In this document: piece after piece, positions 18,323 through 27,649 of the stretch | How the letters are laid out: every line of letters starts with the position of its first letter | Position numbering within the stretch: position 1 is the stretch's first letter | Assembly: GCF_016461715.1 (NCBI RefSeq) | Contig: NZ_JAEMUI010000004.1 | Location: 62,001-126,000, forward strand | Direction: 5' to 3' | Source of the DNA: Marinomonas spartinae | GTDB lineage: Bacteria; Pseudomonadota; Gammaproteobacteria; Pseudomonadales; Marinomonadaceae | Length of the DNA stretch: 64,000 bases | Made by a program: the position numbers and the translations under genes | Notes under the pieces: generated by a model | The model's database searches: none | Told to the model about the DNA's origin: nothing | Seen by the model: the letters and a program-made list of their open reading frames with translations, nothing else

Positions 18323-18434
18323 CTTAAAAGTAACAAAAAACTGTAACCACGGATGGCAAGCGATCAACCCAAGAGAACCTTGATCAACATTGTCATAAAG
18401 ACTTGTGAATAAGAACAATAACGAGGAAAGCATC

Positions 18435-19817
18435 ATGTCTCAGGATAGGTATGAAACCGGCCGTAAAGAACGGCTCAGCTACTACACGTTTTTTACCGGG
18501 CAGAACATTATTTTTATGTTCGTAACCATTTTCATCAGCATTTACTACACCTCTGTCTTAGGTTTATCCGCAGGTGTGGTTGGCATCATTTTCCTAATTG
18601 CCAGGGTATGGGACACCATCAATGACCCCATGCTCTCAGTGCTGGTGGAGCGTAGCCGTTTTAAAGGAGGAAAGTTTAAGCCCTGGATCAATGCCATTGC
18701 ATGGGCGGTGCCATTAGCGACGGTGCTTATTTTTGCCTTCGGTGACGAGATCGCTCAATTGCCAATGTGGATGCGAATTACCTACGCTTTCGTCACCTAC
18801 GTGGGTTGGGGCATGCTATATACCATTTCAGACGCCCCCTCTTACGCACTGGGCTCTGTGATGACAAAGAACAAAGAAGAACGCAACGTCATCTATTCCT
18901 TTGTTCGCTTTGGTGGCTTTGTCGGCATGGTGATAGCCATGGTCGGCGCGCCACTCTTAGTCGATAAATTGGGTGGGAAATGGACGATGGCCGCCGTCAT
19001 CATGTGCCTACTCGCCATGGTGCTGATGCTAACCATTCGCACAGTGAAAGAGCGCCATGTGGTCGAGCAACAAATACCGACACTCAAACAAATCGTCAGT
19101 GCTGTAGCGAAAAACCGATATTTGTTGCTGTTTATTCTCGCTTTTGTGTTTATCTCTGGTTCCAATTTTGCGTTTACCTTAATGCCATACGTTGCCCGTG
19201 ATGTGTTTAACGACGCCACCCTGTCCAGCTTATTTCTATTTGCGATGATAGGACCCGCGATGCTGGCCTCTCCGCTTGTCCCCTTTGGCATTCGAAAGAT
19301 AGGGAAAATCGCTACCTTTGCATGGGCGGCGGTGGCGATGGCGGTGTTATCAATCATCACTTGGTTCGTCGGCTATGAACACATTGAGTTCTTCGTAGCA
19401 CTCACCATGATCAAAGCCATCGCCCTAGGCGTGATTCTAATTATGCCCAGTATTTTTATTGCCGATTGCATCGAATACAGCCATTTGCAATCAGGACAAC
19501 GCCTTGAAGCCGTCGCCTTTGCAACACAAACCTTTGCCAATAAAGCGTCTACGGCTTTAGGTGGTGCCATGGCCATGGGCTATTTAGCCATGGTGGGCTT
19601 TGTGCAATCCACCGCAGGCGTCGTCGTTAAACAACCCCCAGAAGTTACCCAAGGCATGTGGGACGTGCTCAATCTCGGCAATGCCATTGGCGCAGCGATT
19701 GGACTAGTCATCTTTTTATTGGGTTATAAATTGACTGATCAGATCCTACTCAATATGAAAGAAAACGCATTACCACAAGACAATACCTCAACTCACTTAG
19801 GCTTAGCAGCTAAATAG
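18435..19817 (+). CDS. Glycoside-pentoside-hexuronide (GPH) cation symporter, MFS
   Basis: 460 residues, with 12 predicted membrane helices. The ATG at 18435 has GAGGAAAG 6 bases upstream; a GTG at 18405 in the same frame is less good. GPH signatures are present: DTINDPMLSV in the first loop (cation-coupling Asp), DAPSYALGSVMTK, and IPSIFIADCIEY-like sequence late in the protein. It probably imports beta-glucosides or short cellodextrins with Na+ or H+ for the upstream GH3 enzyme. Confidence 0.9.
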   Translation: MSQDRYETGRKERLSYYTFFTGQNIIFMFVTIFISIYYTSVLGLSAGVVGIIFLIARVWDTINDPMLSVLVERSRFKGGKFKPWINAIAWAVPLATVLIFAFGDEIAQLPMWMRITYAFVTYVGWGMLYTISDAPSYALGSVMTKNKEERNVIYSFVRFGGFVGMVIAMVGAPLLVDKLGGKWTMAAVIMCLLAMVLMLTIRTVKERHVVEQQIPTLKQIVSAVAKNRYLLLFILAFVFISGSNFAFTLMPYVARDVFNDATLSSLFLFAMIGPAMLASPLVPFGIRKIGKIATFAWAAVAMAVLSIITWFVGYEHIEFFVALTMIKAIALGVILIMPSIFIADCIEYSHLQSGQRLEAVAFATQTFANKASTALGGAMAMGYLAMVGFVQSTAGVVVKQPPEVTQGMWDVLNLGNAIGAAIGLVIFLLGYKLTDQILLNMKENALPQDNTSTHLGLAAK

Positions 19818-19824
19818 ATCTCCA

Positions 19825-19858
19825 TCGGCTATGGCTCTTGTTTATGAGCTATAGCCGA
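19825..19858. other. Strong hairpin after the GPH symporter gene
   Basis: A 13-bp stem with one G-T pair (TCGGCTATGGCTC against GAGCTATAGCCGA) encloses an 8-base loop. No T tract follows, so it may act as a Rho-dependent or mRNA-end structure. Confidence 0.6.
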
Positions 19859-19978
19859 CTCGGCAATACTTATCTCAATACAAGCCAATATCTTGCGATA
19901 ATGCTACACTGCACCCTATGCAACTCCCTTAATAGCCATTCCCTTAATAACACCCCTTGTAGGAAAAGAGACCTCCAC

Positions 19979-21235
19979 ATGAGCTTTGCGTCGCTAGGAC
20001 TTCACCAAGATATTGTTAACCGAGTTAGTGAACTGGGTTACGAGGCCCCCACACCGATCCAAACTGCGGCCATTCCGGCGATTCTTGCTGAACGGGATGT
20101 TATGGCTGGCGCGCAAACGGGCACAGGAAAAACGGCCGCGTTTGCCTTACCATTGCTACACCGTTTATTGACGCAAAAATTGTCAGACCCGACCGATTCA
20201 ACGGTTATTCGGGTGTTAACGCTTACGCCTACTCGTGAGTTAGCGCAGCAAGTCCATGCCAGTTTTGTCAATTACAGCCAAGGTTTACCCGTAAAAGCCG
20301 TGGTCGCTTATGGCGGTGCCAGTATCAACCCACAGCTTGATGCATTACGTCAGGGTTGTGATGTGCTGGTGGCCACACCAGGGCGTTTGCTGGAGTTGAT
20401 CATGAAAAATCTGATCGACTTAAGCGGACTGCATACTCTGGTATTAGATGAAGCCGACCGTATGCTGGACATGGGTTTTATCATCGACATTCAACGGATT
20501 TTGAAAAAGCTTCCCAGTGAACGTCAAACACTCTTCTTTTCCGCCACCTTCAATGACGAAATTTTTGCGCTTAGCAAAACCTTATTAAAGGCACCAGAGT
20601 TGATCGAAGTAAACAGCCGCAACACCACGGCAACCCAAGTGGAACAAACCATCTATGCGGTGGATAATGATCGTAAAAGCGCGCTTTTATCTTACCTAAT
20701 TGGTTCCAAAAACTGGCAACAGGTACTGATCTTCACCCGCACAAAACAAGGAGCGGATGAACTGGCGAAAGAAATGGGCAAAGATGGCATCGCCACCCAA
20801 TCCATTCATGGAGATAAATCCCAAGGGGCACGTGATCGCATCTTGGCAGAATTTAAAGAAGGAAAAGTGCGCGCATTGGTGGCCACTGATGTGGCGGCTC
20901 GTGGCTTGGATATTGAACAGCTTCAATATGTAGTGAACCACGAATTGCCTTACAATGCCGAAGATTACATCCACCGTATTGGCAGAACGGGACGAGCGGG
21001 ATTAACAGGCTTAGCTATTTCTCTGGTATCAGAAAAAGAAAACTATTTACTCACCGACATCGAAAAGCTGGTCGGAGAGCATTTTGTGCCCCAGTGGTTC
21101 CCAGGCTTTGAGCCGGATTTAAACAAACCGGCCCACACCCAAAAGCGACGTGAGCCTTCCAAAAAAGAATTAAGAGCCAAAGCCCTAGGTATCGATCTGA
21201 AGAAAAATAAAAAAGCCAAGCCGCGTCGTCGTTAG
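19979..21235 (+). CDS. rhlE: DEAD-box RNA helicase RhlE
   Basis: 418 residues from ATG 19979 (AGGAAAAGAG upstream); the frame opening at 19838 adds a non-conserved leader. Motifs run in order: Q-motif APTPIQ, motif I AQTGTGKT (about 45-52), PTRELAQQ, DEAD, SAT, and HRIGRTGRAG. The tail is basic (KKNKKAKPRRR) and shorter than E. coli RhlE. It is an ATP-dependent RNA remodelling enzyme of ribosome assembly and RNA decay. Its TAG overlaps the stop of the convergent transporter gene by 4 bases. Confidence 0.93.
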   Translation: MSFASLGLHQDIVNRVSELGYEAPTPIQTAAIPAILAERDVMAGAQTGTGKTAAFALPLLHRLLTQKLSDPTDSTVIRVLTLTPTRELAQQVHASFVNYSQGLPVKAVVAYGGASINPQLDALRQGCDVLVATPGRLLELIMKNLIDLSGLHTLVLDEADRMLDMGFIIDIQRILKKLPSERQTLFFSATFNDEIFALSKTLLKAPELIEVNSRNTTATQVEQTIYAVDNDRKSALLSYLIGSKNWQQVLIFTRTKQGADELAKEMGKDGIATQSIHGDKSQGARDRILAEFKEGKVRALVATDVAARGLDIEQLQYVVNHELPYNAEDYIHRIGRTGRAGLTGLAISLVSEKENYLLTDIEKLVGEHFVPQWFPGFEPDLNKPAHTQKRREPSKKELRAKALGIDLKKNKKAKPRRR

Positions 21236-22269
21236 GATTTCGCGGCAAAATCCACTTTATCGTAGCCACGCAGACGATAATTCACTAAAGAAACCAGCCA
21301 GCACACTAACATAATCGCGATAACCGCAAAGCCCGCGTCTCCTAAATTATCATTGATGGCCTCGATGCCATTCCAGAAGGCACCACTTAAATTCAGCTGA
21401 TCGCCGATCAAACCAAGGGCTTCTAAGCCACCTATAAACAAGGCCACCACCACCGAGGTCGCGGTAATCGTCATATTGTAATAGAGCTTACGTAATGGTT
21501 TTTCGAAGGCCCAACCATAGGCTTTCACCATCAGCAAATTATCCAGAGAGTCAACAAAGGCCATTGCCACAGTAAATAGAGCAGGGAAGACCATGATCGA
21601 CCAGGCTGACAAGCCACTGGATGACCCTGCTGCCGAAATTCCCAATAAGCCGACTTCGGTTGCCGTATCAAACCCAAGACCAAATAAGAAACCAACGAAA
21701 TACATCTGCCAGCTTTGCTCAATCAAACCAAATAAACGACGATACAAGCGACTCATTAAACCACCAGAGACCATTAAGTCGTCGCTTTTGGTGGCATGAA
21801 GATGACCCTGTTTAATCCCATGAAAACGTCGATAGACATCACGCAAAATGTACAAATTCACTAACGCCAATGCCAGCAAAAATAAGGCCGAGACACTGGT
21901 ACCAATCAAACCGCCCACATGCTGAAACCATTCACCTTTTTCCATTAAGTGGCTGGTGGCCAGAGCAATGGCTAACGAGGCGAATATCACAATCGTCGAG
22001 TGGCCCAAGGAAAAAAACGCCCCCACGGCAATGGGCTTTTTTTCTTGCTGCATCAGTTTACGGGTCACGTTATCGATGGCCGCAATATGATCCGCATCCA
22101 CCGCATGGCGCAGGCCGTAGGTCCAAGCCAACAAAGCAGTGCCCATTAATGCCACATGCCCATGAAAAACATAAAATGCCCAGCCCCATGCCGCGATATT
22201 GGCTAATGCCAATAGGGACATCATCACCATTGCATGCCGTCGAGTGGATTGCCAGGTAGATCGAACCAT
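21232..22269 (-). CDS. HoxN/HupN/NixA-family nickel/cobalt transporter
   Basis: 345 residues, with about eight membrane helices. The family signature is complete: RHAVDADHIAAIDN with H55, D60 and H61 forming the HX4DH metal motif, then the LGHSTIV segment and GFDTATE. It is an inner-membrane secondary permease for Ni2+ or Co2+. No nickel enzyme or cobalamin gene lies nearby, and I see no B12 riboswitch upstream. Confidence 0.9.
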   Translation of the reverse strand: MVRSTWQSTRRHAMVMMSLLALANIAAWGWAFYVFHGHVALMGTALLAWTYGLRHAVDADHIAAIDNVTRKLMQQEKKPIAVGAFFSLGHSTIVIFASLAIALATSHLMEKGEWFQHVGGLIGTSVSALFLLALALVNLYILRDVYRRFHGIKQGHLHATKSDDLMVSGGLMSRLYRRLFGLIEQSWQMYFVGFLFGLGFDTATEVGLLGISAAGSSSGLSAWSIMVFPALFTVAMAFVDSLDNLLMVKAYGWAFEKPLRKLYYNMTITATSVVVALFIGGLEALGLIGDQLNLSGAFWNGIEAINDNLGDAGFAVIAIMLVCWLVSLVNYRLRGYDKVDFAAKS

Positions 22270-22330
22270 GTCTTTTTCCTTATCTCAAAATCAGAAAATA
22301 AATTAAACCCCATAACCGAGCAGAAAAACA

Positions 22331-23476
22331 TCAAATGCGACTCAAGCGCTCCGTCGCATCTTTCAAGGTGATGTCCTCTTTGGCAAAACACAGACGAATT
22401 AAGCGTTGACCAACCGGTGGTGTTTGGTAAAACACGCTAACGGGAATCGCGGCCACTCCTACTTCATCGATCAATCGCTTGCAAAAGGCCACATCGTCTT
22501 CATCACTGATGGCGCTGTAATCCAATAATTGAAAATACGTGCCTTCACAAGGTAATAAGGTAAAGCGGCTGTCTTTTAACCCATTCCTCAACAGGTCACG
22601 CTTATCGCGATAAAAAGCCGCTAATGCGTCGCAGGCTTCTGGCGCCTGAATAAGGTAATCACTTAGGGCTTTCTGCAGAGGGGTAGTCGTGCAAAATGTC
22701 ACATACTGGTGAACTTTGCGCAGCTCTGTACTGAGCGCTTTTGGTGCGACGACGTATCCTACTTTCCAGCCAGTGAGATGAAAGCTTTTGCCAAAAGACG
22801 AGACGACAAGACTGCGTTGGCGTAGCCCCTCGTGCTTATGAACACTCACAGCACTTTCGATAAAGTGGATAAACTCGTACACCTCATCTGATAAAACCAT
22901 AATATTCTGGTCTTTGATAATTTGCCAAAGCGACTCTAGATCCTCATCTCGCCAGCAACTCCCTGTTGGATTATGGGGCGTATTGATCAACACCATACGA
23001 GTCTTGTCTGTTATCAATTCCCCCACCGCTTGCCAGTCGGGGTGAAAATCCGGTGCGGTTAAAACGGCTCGACGACACAAGCCACCGGCTAATGTGATAG
23101 CAGGCTCATACAAATCATAAGCAGGATCAAACAAAATCACCTCATCACCCACCTGTACTAGGGCGGCAATGGCATCGAAAATGGCTTCTGAGGCACCGCT
23201 GGTAACAGTAATGTCGTCCAGTGGATCCACCGTGCGCTGATAATGACGATGAATCAACTGAGCAATCGCCTCGCGTAGATCTAGTAAACCTGTCATGGGT
23301 GAATACTGATTGCTACCGTTAAGTAGCGCATTCGAGGCTGCCTCAAGTAATCGAGCGTCAGGCTTAAAGTCGGGAAAGCCTTGCGAGAGATTAATGGCGC
23401 CTTTTTCCGCTGCAAGAGCAGACATTGTCGTAAAAATCGTCGTCCCCACAGAAGGTAATTTTGAAGTGAGTTGCAC
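22331..23476 (-). CDS. ybdL: PLP-dependent methionine/aromatic aminotransferase (YbdL-like)
   Basis: 381 residues from GTG 23476, which aligns best with the start of E. coli YbdL (SKLP-x-GTTIF near the N-terminus); a TTG at 23518 gives 395. It is a class I/II aminotransferase: NLSQGFPDF substrate loop, NTPHNPTG, SDEVYEF, and the PLP lysine in SSFGKSFHLTGWKVG. It transaminates methionine and related keto acids with glutamine or other amino donors, consistent with methionine salvage. It is a single-gene unit. Confidence 0.88.
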   Translation of the reverse strand: MQLTSKLPSVGTTIFTTMSALAAEKGAINLSQGFPDFKPDARLLEAASNALLNGSNQYSPMTGLLDLREAIAQLIHRHYQRTVDPLDDITVTSGASEAIFDAIAALVQVGDEVILFDPAYDLYEPAITLAGGLCRRAVLTAPDFHPDWQAVGELITDKTRMVLINTPHNPTGSCWRDEDLESLWQIIKDQNIMVLSDEVYEFIHFIESAVSVHKHEGLRQRSLVVSSFGKSFHLTGWKVGYVVAPKALSTELRKVHQYVTFCTTTPLQKALSDYLIQAPEACDALAAFYRDKRDLLRNGLKDSRFTLLPCEGTYFQLLDYSAISDEDDVAFCKRLIDEVGVAAIPVSVFYQTPPVGQRLIRLCFAKEDITLKDATERLSRI

Positions 23477-23929
23477 AGCACAGACCTTTTCAGAAAATAA
23501 ATAAATGAAGCCTCTCAAAGAGTACTTCTTGGTGAGCAGATTCTAATGCAAAAACCACCCCAACTTAAGAAAACAAATATAGAGATAAGCAATTTGCAAA
23601 TTCTATTACCCAACGACTTGTTCCTTCCCTCTGTCCAACGTTATCTAACTGCGTGGTTATTTACCAATTACCTCACCAACCAATCACAACTATTCCGAAA
23701 AGTTGAATATCAATGCCTAAAACAACAAAAAATTCTTATTCATTTGTTTTGTAAGGTTTTTTAAGAAAAAGCCATTTTCGAACAAAAATAACATTAGAAA
23801 AAAATGTAAATTATTACTGACAATAAACTAACAATTTATGGACAAACTACGAAAATACACGTTAAATTTACATAAAATACTACGCAGTAGTTTCGCACCA
23901 ATAATGTGCATTTTAACGGGAAATTTAAG
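23477..23929. other. AT-rich intergenic region
   Basis: About 450 bases, strongly AT-rich in the right half. An open frame at 23546-23764 has no ribosome site and no recognisable composition, so I do not call it. A possible promoter for the MatP-like gene (CTGACA near 23816 and AT-rich hexamers downstream) is weak. Confidence 0.45.
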
Positions 23930-24841
23930 ATGATGTTGATTGGAGATAACACAGGGTCGCTTGAAGCGGCATCGGACCGAGAGTGTGAGTTTTATATTCA
24001 GTATTTGACGAGCCATGCTAAAAGTGTCTCGTTACGAAACTTGCGAGCAAGCTCGAAAGAAGAGCGCATGGAAAGGATCAATGAAGAAATTCAATTATTG
24101 ATCCGTAAAAATCGTGCTCCTAAAGATGTGATCTATCAAATGCAGGCCGCTTTTGAAGCGACCCAAGTGTCATCCGGTGACTTCAAATGGGTGGACAAAA
24201 GAAATGACCGCATGATGATATGGATGTGGCATTTTTTAAAACGTCAAACAGAGTCAGCCCCCAGCACTCTTGTCTTTCTTAATGAAGAGGAAGAAGCCCA
24301 CTTTACGCTACTGTCTCCCTACCCTTTTAAAACCGAACGCAACACGCACTCCGAACGCTTCGCTGATATCATGGCGGCTTTTCACTACTCCGAGGCGGAG
24401 CCCGAACAACAACAAGCCTTAATTGGTCTTTTAAGAGAGCAATGGCAAACCGTCTTGCTGGATAAGAGCGTTGTCGACTGGCTCGAAGAAGAGAATCTCC
24501 TTCAATGGAAATGGGCATGGAAATACCTTGAAAATATTACTCAACGCCCATTAAAAAAAGCATGGGAACCTATCGACGATCAGCAATTGTATATGGCGAT
24601 TATTGCCACCTTTGACTTAGCCGATAACCCTGATAGAAAGGCCTTACTGGTCGATAAAATGAAAAAAGCCTGGAGCCAAAAGAAATTTCGCGAAAAAACT
24701 AATGGAAAAAAACCTTATAGTATTAGTATGACGTTGAGCACAAAACAACAACTTGACGTGATTGCGAAAGAAAAAGGCCTTAAAATCAATGATACCATCG
24801 AAGAATTGATTAAAAAGGAATATGCTAAACGAAGTGTTTAG
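23930..24841 (+). CDS. MatP-like ribbon-helix-helix protein with a duplicated helical module
   Basis: 303 residues from ATG 23930 (GGGA 9 bases upstream); a GTG at 23906 is the alternative. The C-terminal third resembles Ter-macrodomain protein MatP. It has an ENLLQWKWAWKYL segment like the ENLESGWKWKYL of MatP, then a basic linker and a ribbon-helix-helix block (SISMTLSTKQQLDVIAKEKG, then INDTIEELI). The middle third looks like a second copy of the helical module: compare AAFHYSEAEPEQQQALIGLL with ATFDLADNPDRKALLVDKM, each preceded by a W-x-W motif. About 60-90 residues at the N-terminus are unassigned. It is probably a DNA-binding chromosome-organisation or regulatory protein. The homology is by eye. 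Confidence 0.6.
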   Translation: MMLIGDNTGSLEAASDRECEFYIQYLTSHAKSVSLRNLRASSKEERMERINEEIQLLIRKNRAPKDVIYQMQAAFEATQVSSGDFKWVDKRNDRMMIWMWHFLKRQTESAPSTLVFLNEEEEAHFTLLSPYPFKTERNTHSERFADIMAAFHYSEAEPEQQQALIGLLREQWQTVLLDKSVVDWLEEENLLQWKWAWKYLENITQRPLKKAWEPIDDQQLYMAIIATFDLADNPDRKALLVDKMKKAWSQKKFREKTNGKKPYSISMTLSTKQQLDVIAKEKGLKINDTIEELIKKEYAKRSV

Positions 24842-24898
24842 AACGATGTTTCGTTTCTGTTATTTCTTCTCTACGCTAATCCCTGCATAAGGAGCAGC

Positions 24899-25759
24899 AT
24901 GAAAATCCCGAAAAGAATCCAACCACTTATTGAAGATGGTTTGATTGACGAAGTACTGAGTCAATTAATGAGCGGCAAAGAGGCAACCGTGTATGTGGTT
25001 CGCTGTGGCTCAGATATTCGCTGTGCAAAGGTCTATAAAGACGCAGGTAAGCGCAGTTTTAAACAAGCAGTGCAATATCGTGAAGGGCGAAAGGTGCGCA
25101 ATACTCGACGTGCTCGCGCCATGGAAAAAGGTTCTAAATATGGCCGAGAAGAACAGGAAAGCCTCTGGCACAATGCCGAAGTAGATGCTCTCTACAAGTT
25201 GGCAGAAGCAGGCGTGCGAGTCCCTCAGCCTTATGGTTGCTTTGATGGTGTGTTGCTAATGGAGCTCATTACCGACGAAGACGGAGGTGTCGCTCCGCGC
25301 CTTAATGACGTAACCATGTCGGCAGAGCAGGCCAGAGAAGATTTTCAGGTCATCATTCGCGATATTGTCAGAATGTTATGCGCAGGTTTGGTCCATGGCG
25401 ATTTATCTGAATTCAATGTTCTGGTTGATGAGGATGGTCCTGTGATTATTGATCTGCCGCAAGCCGTTGACGCTGTGGCAAACAATCATGCCGAATGGAT
25501 GCTAGAACGGGATGTTAACAATATGCGTAACTATTACGCAATGTTTGCCCCCGAACTGCTAGAAACTCAATACGCAAAAGAAATTTGGGCCATTTACGAG
25601 GAGGGCAAATTAACACCCGATACTGAGCTAACAGGACTCTTTGTTGAGCCTGAAAGTGAAGCGGATGTGGACTCAGTGTTGTTAGAGATCAAAGAAGCTT
25701 TTGCCGAAGAACAAGCTCGACTTGCTCGCATGAACCGGTCAGATCAAGACGATAACTAG
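24899..25759 (+). CDS. RIO1-type serine/threonine protein kinase
   Basis: 286 residues, start supported by AAGGAGC. It has the RIO kinase pattern: nucleotide-binding loop LMSGKEATVY (about 23-32), ATP lysine in CAKVYK, catalytic loop VHGDLSEFN and metal-binding IIDLPQAV (IDFPQ in most members). The C-terminus is acidic. Bacterial RIO proteins are poorly characterised, while archaeal and eukaryotic ones act in small-subunit ribosome maturation. It lies 57 bases after the MatP-like gene in the same orientation, so the two may be cotranscribed. Confidence 0.87.
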   Translation: MKIPKRIQPLIEDGLIDEVLSQLMSGKEATVYVVRCGSDIRCAKVYKDAGKRSFKQAVQYREGRKVRNTRRARAMEKGSKYGREEQESLWHNAEVDALYKLAEAGVRVPQPYGCFDGVLLMELITDEDGGVAPRLNDVTMSAEQAREDFQVIIRDIVRMLCAGLVHGDLSEFNVLVDEDGPVIIDLPQAVDAVANNHAEWMLERDVNNMRNYYAMFAPELLETQYAKEIWAIYEEGKLTPDTELTGLFVEPESEADVDSVLLEIKEAFAEEQARLARMNRSDQDDN

Positions 25760-25794
25760 TCGCTTCTTCGACTCAATGGGTACAGATTATCCAA

Positions 25795-26334
25795 TTAGGC
25801 TAAGAGGGAAGCAGCCATTAGTTTTGCCCTCTTAGCCGCCTCAAGGTCACCTGCTACATAGGCCTGAGCAATCGCCCCTTCTTTTAACAAACTGATACTT
25901 TGTGCCAATTCTGCAGACCGTCTAGGCACATTGGCTTGAATAAAAGTCGTCAGATTTTGCTTATGCTTTTGGCAAATCGTGTTGACGGCATGATCCGAAA
26001 ACTCCCCATTAGCTTTGACAAAAAAACAGCCCTTAAAAGGCAATAGCTCGGCCACTTTATCGTGAAACCAATCATCTAACGCATCAAACAAGGCCAAAAT
26101 AGCAGCATTACCTTCCCCAGCTTGCATCATTCGTGATGTGAGCCAATCAGTGAAAATCTGATCTCGATAGACCAATACCGCTTCTACCAATGCGTCTTTA
26201 CTTGAAAAATGATGATAGAGGGTTTTTTTCGCTACACCGGTTTCCGACAGAATGCGATTAATCCCCACCGCGTGAATGCCATGTTTATAAAAAAGCTCGA
26301 ACGCGGTGTGTATCAATAAATCGGGTTTCGACAT
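25795..26334 (-). CDS. TetR-family repressor
   Basis: 179 residues from ATG 26334 (GGAG 7-8 bases upstream); the frame opening at 26412 would run through the operators and is rejected. HTH at about 22-45: GINRILSETGVAKKTLYHHF. The ligand domain contains C-rich PFKGCFFVKA and a second Cys (TICQKH). This branch (AcnR/NemR-like HTH with a KKTLYHHF recognition helix) often responds to electrophiles. Two copies of a TAGAC-N6-GTCTA operator lie immediately upstream, so it probably represses itself and the divergent HPP gene. Confidence 0.87.
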   Translation of the reverse strand: MSKPDLLIHTAFELFYKHGIHAVGINRILSETGVAKKTLYHHFSSKDALVEAVLVYRDQIFTDWLTSRMMQAGEGNAAILALFDALDDWFHDKVAELLPFKGCFFVKANGEFSDHAVNTICQKHKQNLTTFIQANVPRRSAELAQSISLLKEGAIAQAYVAGDLEAAKRAKLMAASLLA

Positions 26335-26415
26335 GCCATGCTCCGCTTCTAGAAAGCTACTTTTTAGAGACCATTTATAGAAATTACTTTTTATTGATGA
26401 CCATATTGACACAAG

Positions 26416-26456
26416 TAGACCAATCTGTCTATTCTAAAAAGAGACAAATCGGTCTA
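26416..26456. promoter_or_regulatory. Two tandem TetR operators
   Basis: TAGACCAATCTGTCTA (26416-26431) is an inverted repeat TAGAC-N6-GTCTA. GAGACAAATCGGTCTA (26441-26456) is a second copy with the same layout, offset by 25 bases. They fill the short region between the divergent TetR and HPP genes and match the type of site known for NemR-like repressors. Confidence 0.78.
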
Positions 26457-26488
26457 CCTTTAAACCTAGATAAACAGTGAGCGACAGC

Positions 26489-26983
26489 ATGCCGACTATT
26501 TTTTTGAAACGTTTTTATCAGACTCGTCTATTCACCATTGGGCTTGCGGGAATAGGCGCTATGTTGTGTATCCTAACGATTTCCACAGGCGCTCAGTTGA
26601 TGCCAAACTACCTTGGTATCATGGCACCATTTGGAGCGACTATGGTGATTTTATTCGCGCTGCCGAAAAGCCCGTTAGCTCAACCTAAAAACATTATCGG
26701 TGGTTATCTTATAACAACCCTGATTGGTTTAATCGCACTGCATTTTTGGGGCGTGACGCCCATGAGTATGGCGGTCAGTGTTGGGCTCGGCGTGTCTTTG
26801 ATGATGTTAACCAATACATTGCATCCACCAGCCGGAGCCAATCCGTTGTTAGTCTTATCGATCCATGCGCCTTGGGGATTTTTGCTCACACCAGTGCTGT
26901 CTGGATGCTTACTGATTATTCTCTTTGGCTGGATTTACCATAATGTCATCTCCCGCCAAGGCTACCGATTTATGACGAAATGA
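26489..26983 (+). CDS. HPP-family integral membrane protein
   Basis: About 164 residues from ATG 26489 (GTG 26477 is possible). It has four to five membrane helices, an N-terminal APFGATMVILFALP block and the diagnostic NTLHPPAGANPLL motif. HPP proteins are small membrane proteins, and plant and cyanobacterial members are reported to move nitrite. Function here is unknown. It is divergent from the TetR gene and its transcription start lies next to the paired operators, so it is probably repressed by that TetR. Confidence 0.85.
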   Translation: MPTIFLKRFYQTRLFTIGLAGIGAMLCILTISTGAQLMPNYLGIMAPFGATMVILFALPKSPLAQPKNIIGGYLITTLIGLIALHFWGVTPMSMAVSVGLGVSLMMLTNTLHPPAGANPLLVLSIHAPWGFLLTPVLSGCLLIILFGWIYHNVISRQGYRFMTK

Positions 26984-27017
26984 TTTTTCTCAAGCTCTTT
27001 GCAAGCAGTCAAAACAA

Positions 27018-27047
27018 AAATGGGAAGCCAATCTCAGCTTCCCATTT
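27018..27047. terminator. Bidirectional terminator
   Basis: AAATGGGAAGC (27018-27028), loop CAATCTCA, GCTTCCCATTT (27037-27047), with an A tract before and T-rich bases after. It serves the convergent HPP and DJ-1/PfpI genes. Confidence 0.85.
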
Positions 27048-27082
27048 ATCTTTAATAACAATAGTTCATTCGCTCTAGCAAA

Positions 27083-27649
27083 CTAGTTCAATAACGCCAT
27101 AAATTGCGCCAACCAAGCCGGATGAGCAGGCCACGCAGGTGCCGTGACAAGATTGCCACTGGTGACCGCTTGATCCACGGGAATATCGGCGTATTCACCA
27201 CCTGCTTGCTCAACTTCGGGGCGACAGGCTGGATAAGCTGAACATTTTTTGTCTTTCAATACTCCCGCAGCACTCAAAATTTGCGCACCATGACAAACGG
27301 CAGCAACGGGCTTATTGGCAGTGAAGAAGTGACGAACCATGTCCAACACCGCTGGATTTAGCCGTAAATATTCCGGTGCTCGACCGCCAGGAATGACCAA
27401 CGCGTCGTAGCTTTCCACTTGAATAGCATCGAAATCAGCATTCAAAGCAAAATGGTGCCCCGGTTTTTCGGTGTAGGTTTGATCCCCTTCAAAATCGTGA
27501 ATGGCAGTCTTTACCGTCTCGCCACTTTTTTTATCTGGACATACAGCATGCACAGTATGACCTACAGCCTGTAGGGTCTGAAACGGCACCATGGTTTCAT
27601 AATCTTCTGTGAAATCACCAGTAATCATTAATATTTTTTTACTTGTCAT
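27083..27649 (-). CDS. DJ-1/PfpI-family protein
   Basis: 188 residues from ATG 27649 (AAGGAG upstream; the frame opening at 27670 is a poorer start). It has the DJ-1/PfpI fold with nucleophile C119 in [14 protein letters not shown], the conserved acid region [11 protein letters not shown], and C-terminal partner residues. It belongs to the protease-like/deglycase branch; members are chaperones, glyoxalase-III-like enzymes or stress proteins. It is cytosolic. The exact reaction cannot be read from sequence. Confidence 0.87.
   Translation of the reverse strand: MTSKKILMITGDFTEDYETMVPFQTLQAVGHTVHAVCPDKKSGETVKTAIHDFEGDQTYTEKPGHHFALNADFDAIQVESYDALVIPGGRAPEYLRLNPAVLDMVRHFFTANKPVAAVCHGAQILSAAGVLKDKKCSAYPACRPEVEQAGGEYADIPVDQAVTSGNLVTAPAWPAHPAWLAQFMALLN

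Noticed and set aside
23546..23764. 72-codon plus-strand open frame before the MatP-like gene
   Set aside because: No ribosome site, no recognisable domain, and the composition matches the surrounding AT-rich spacer.
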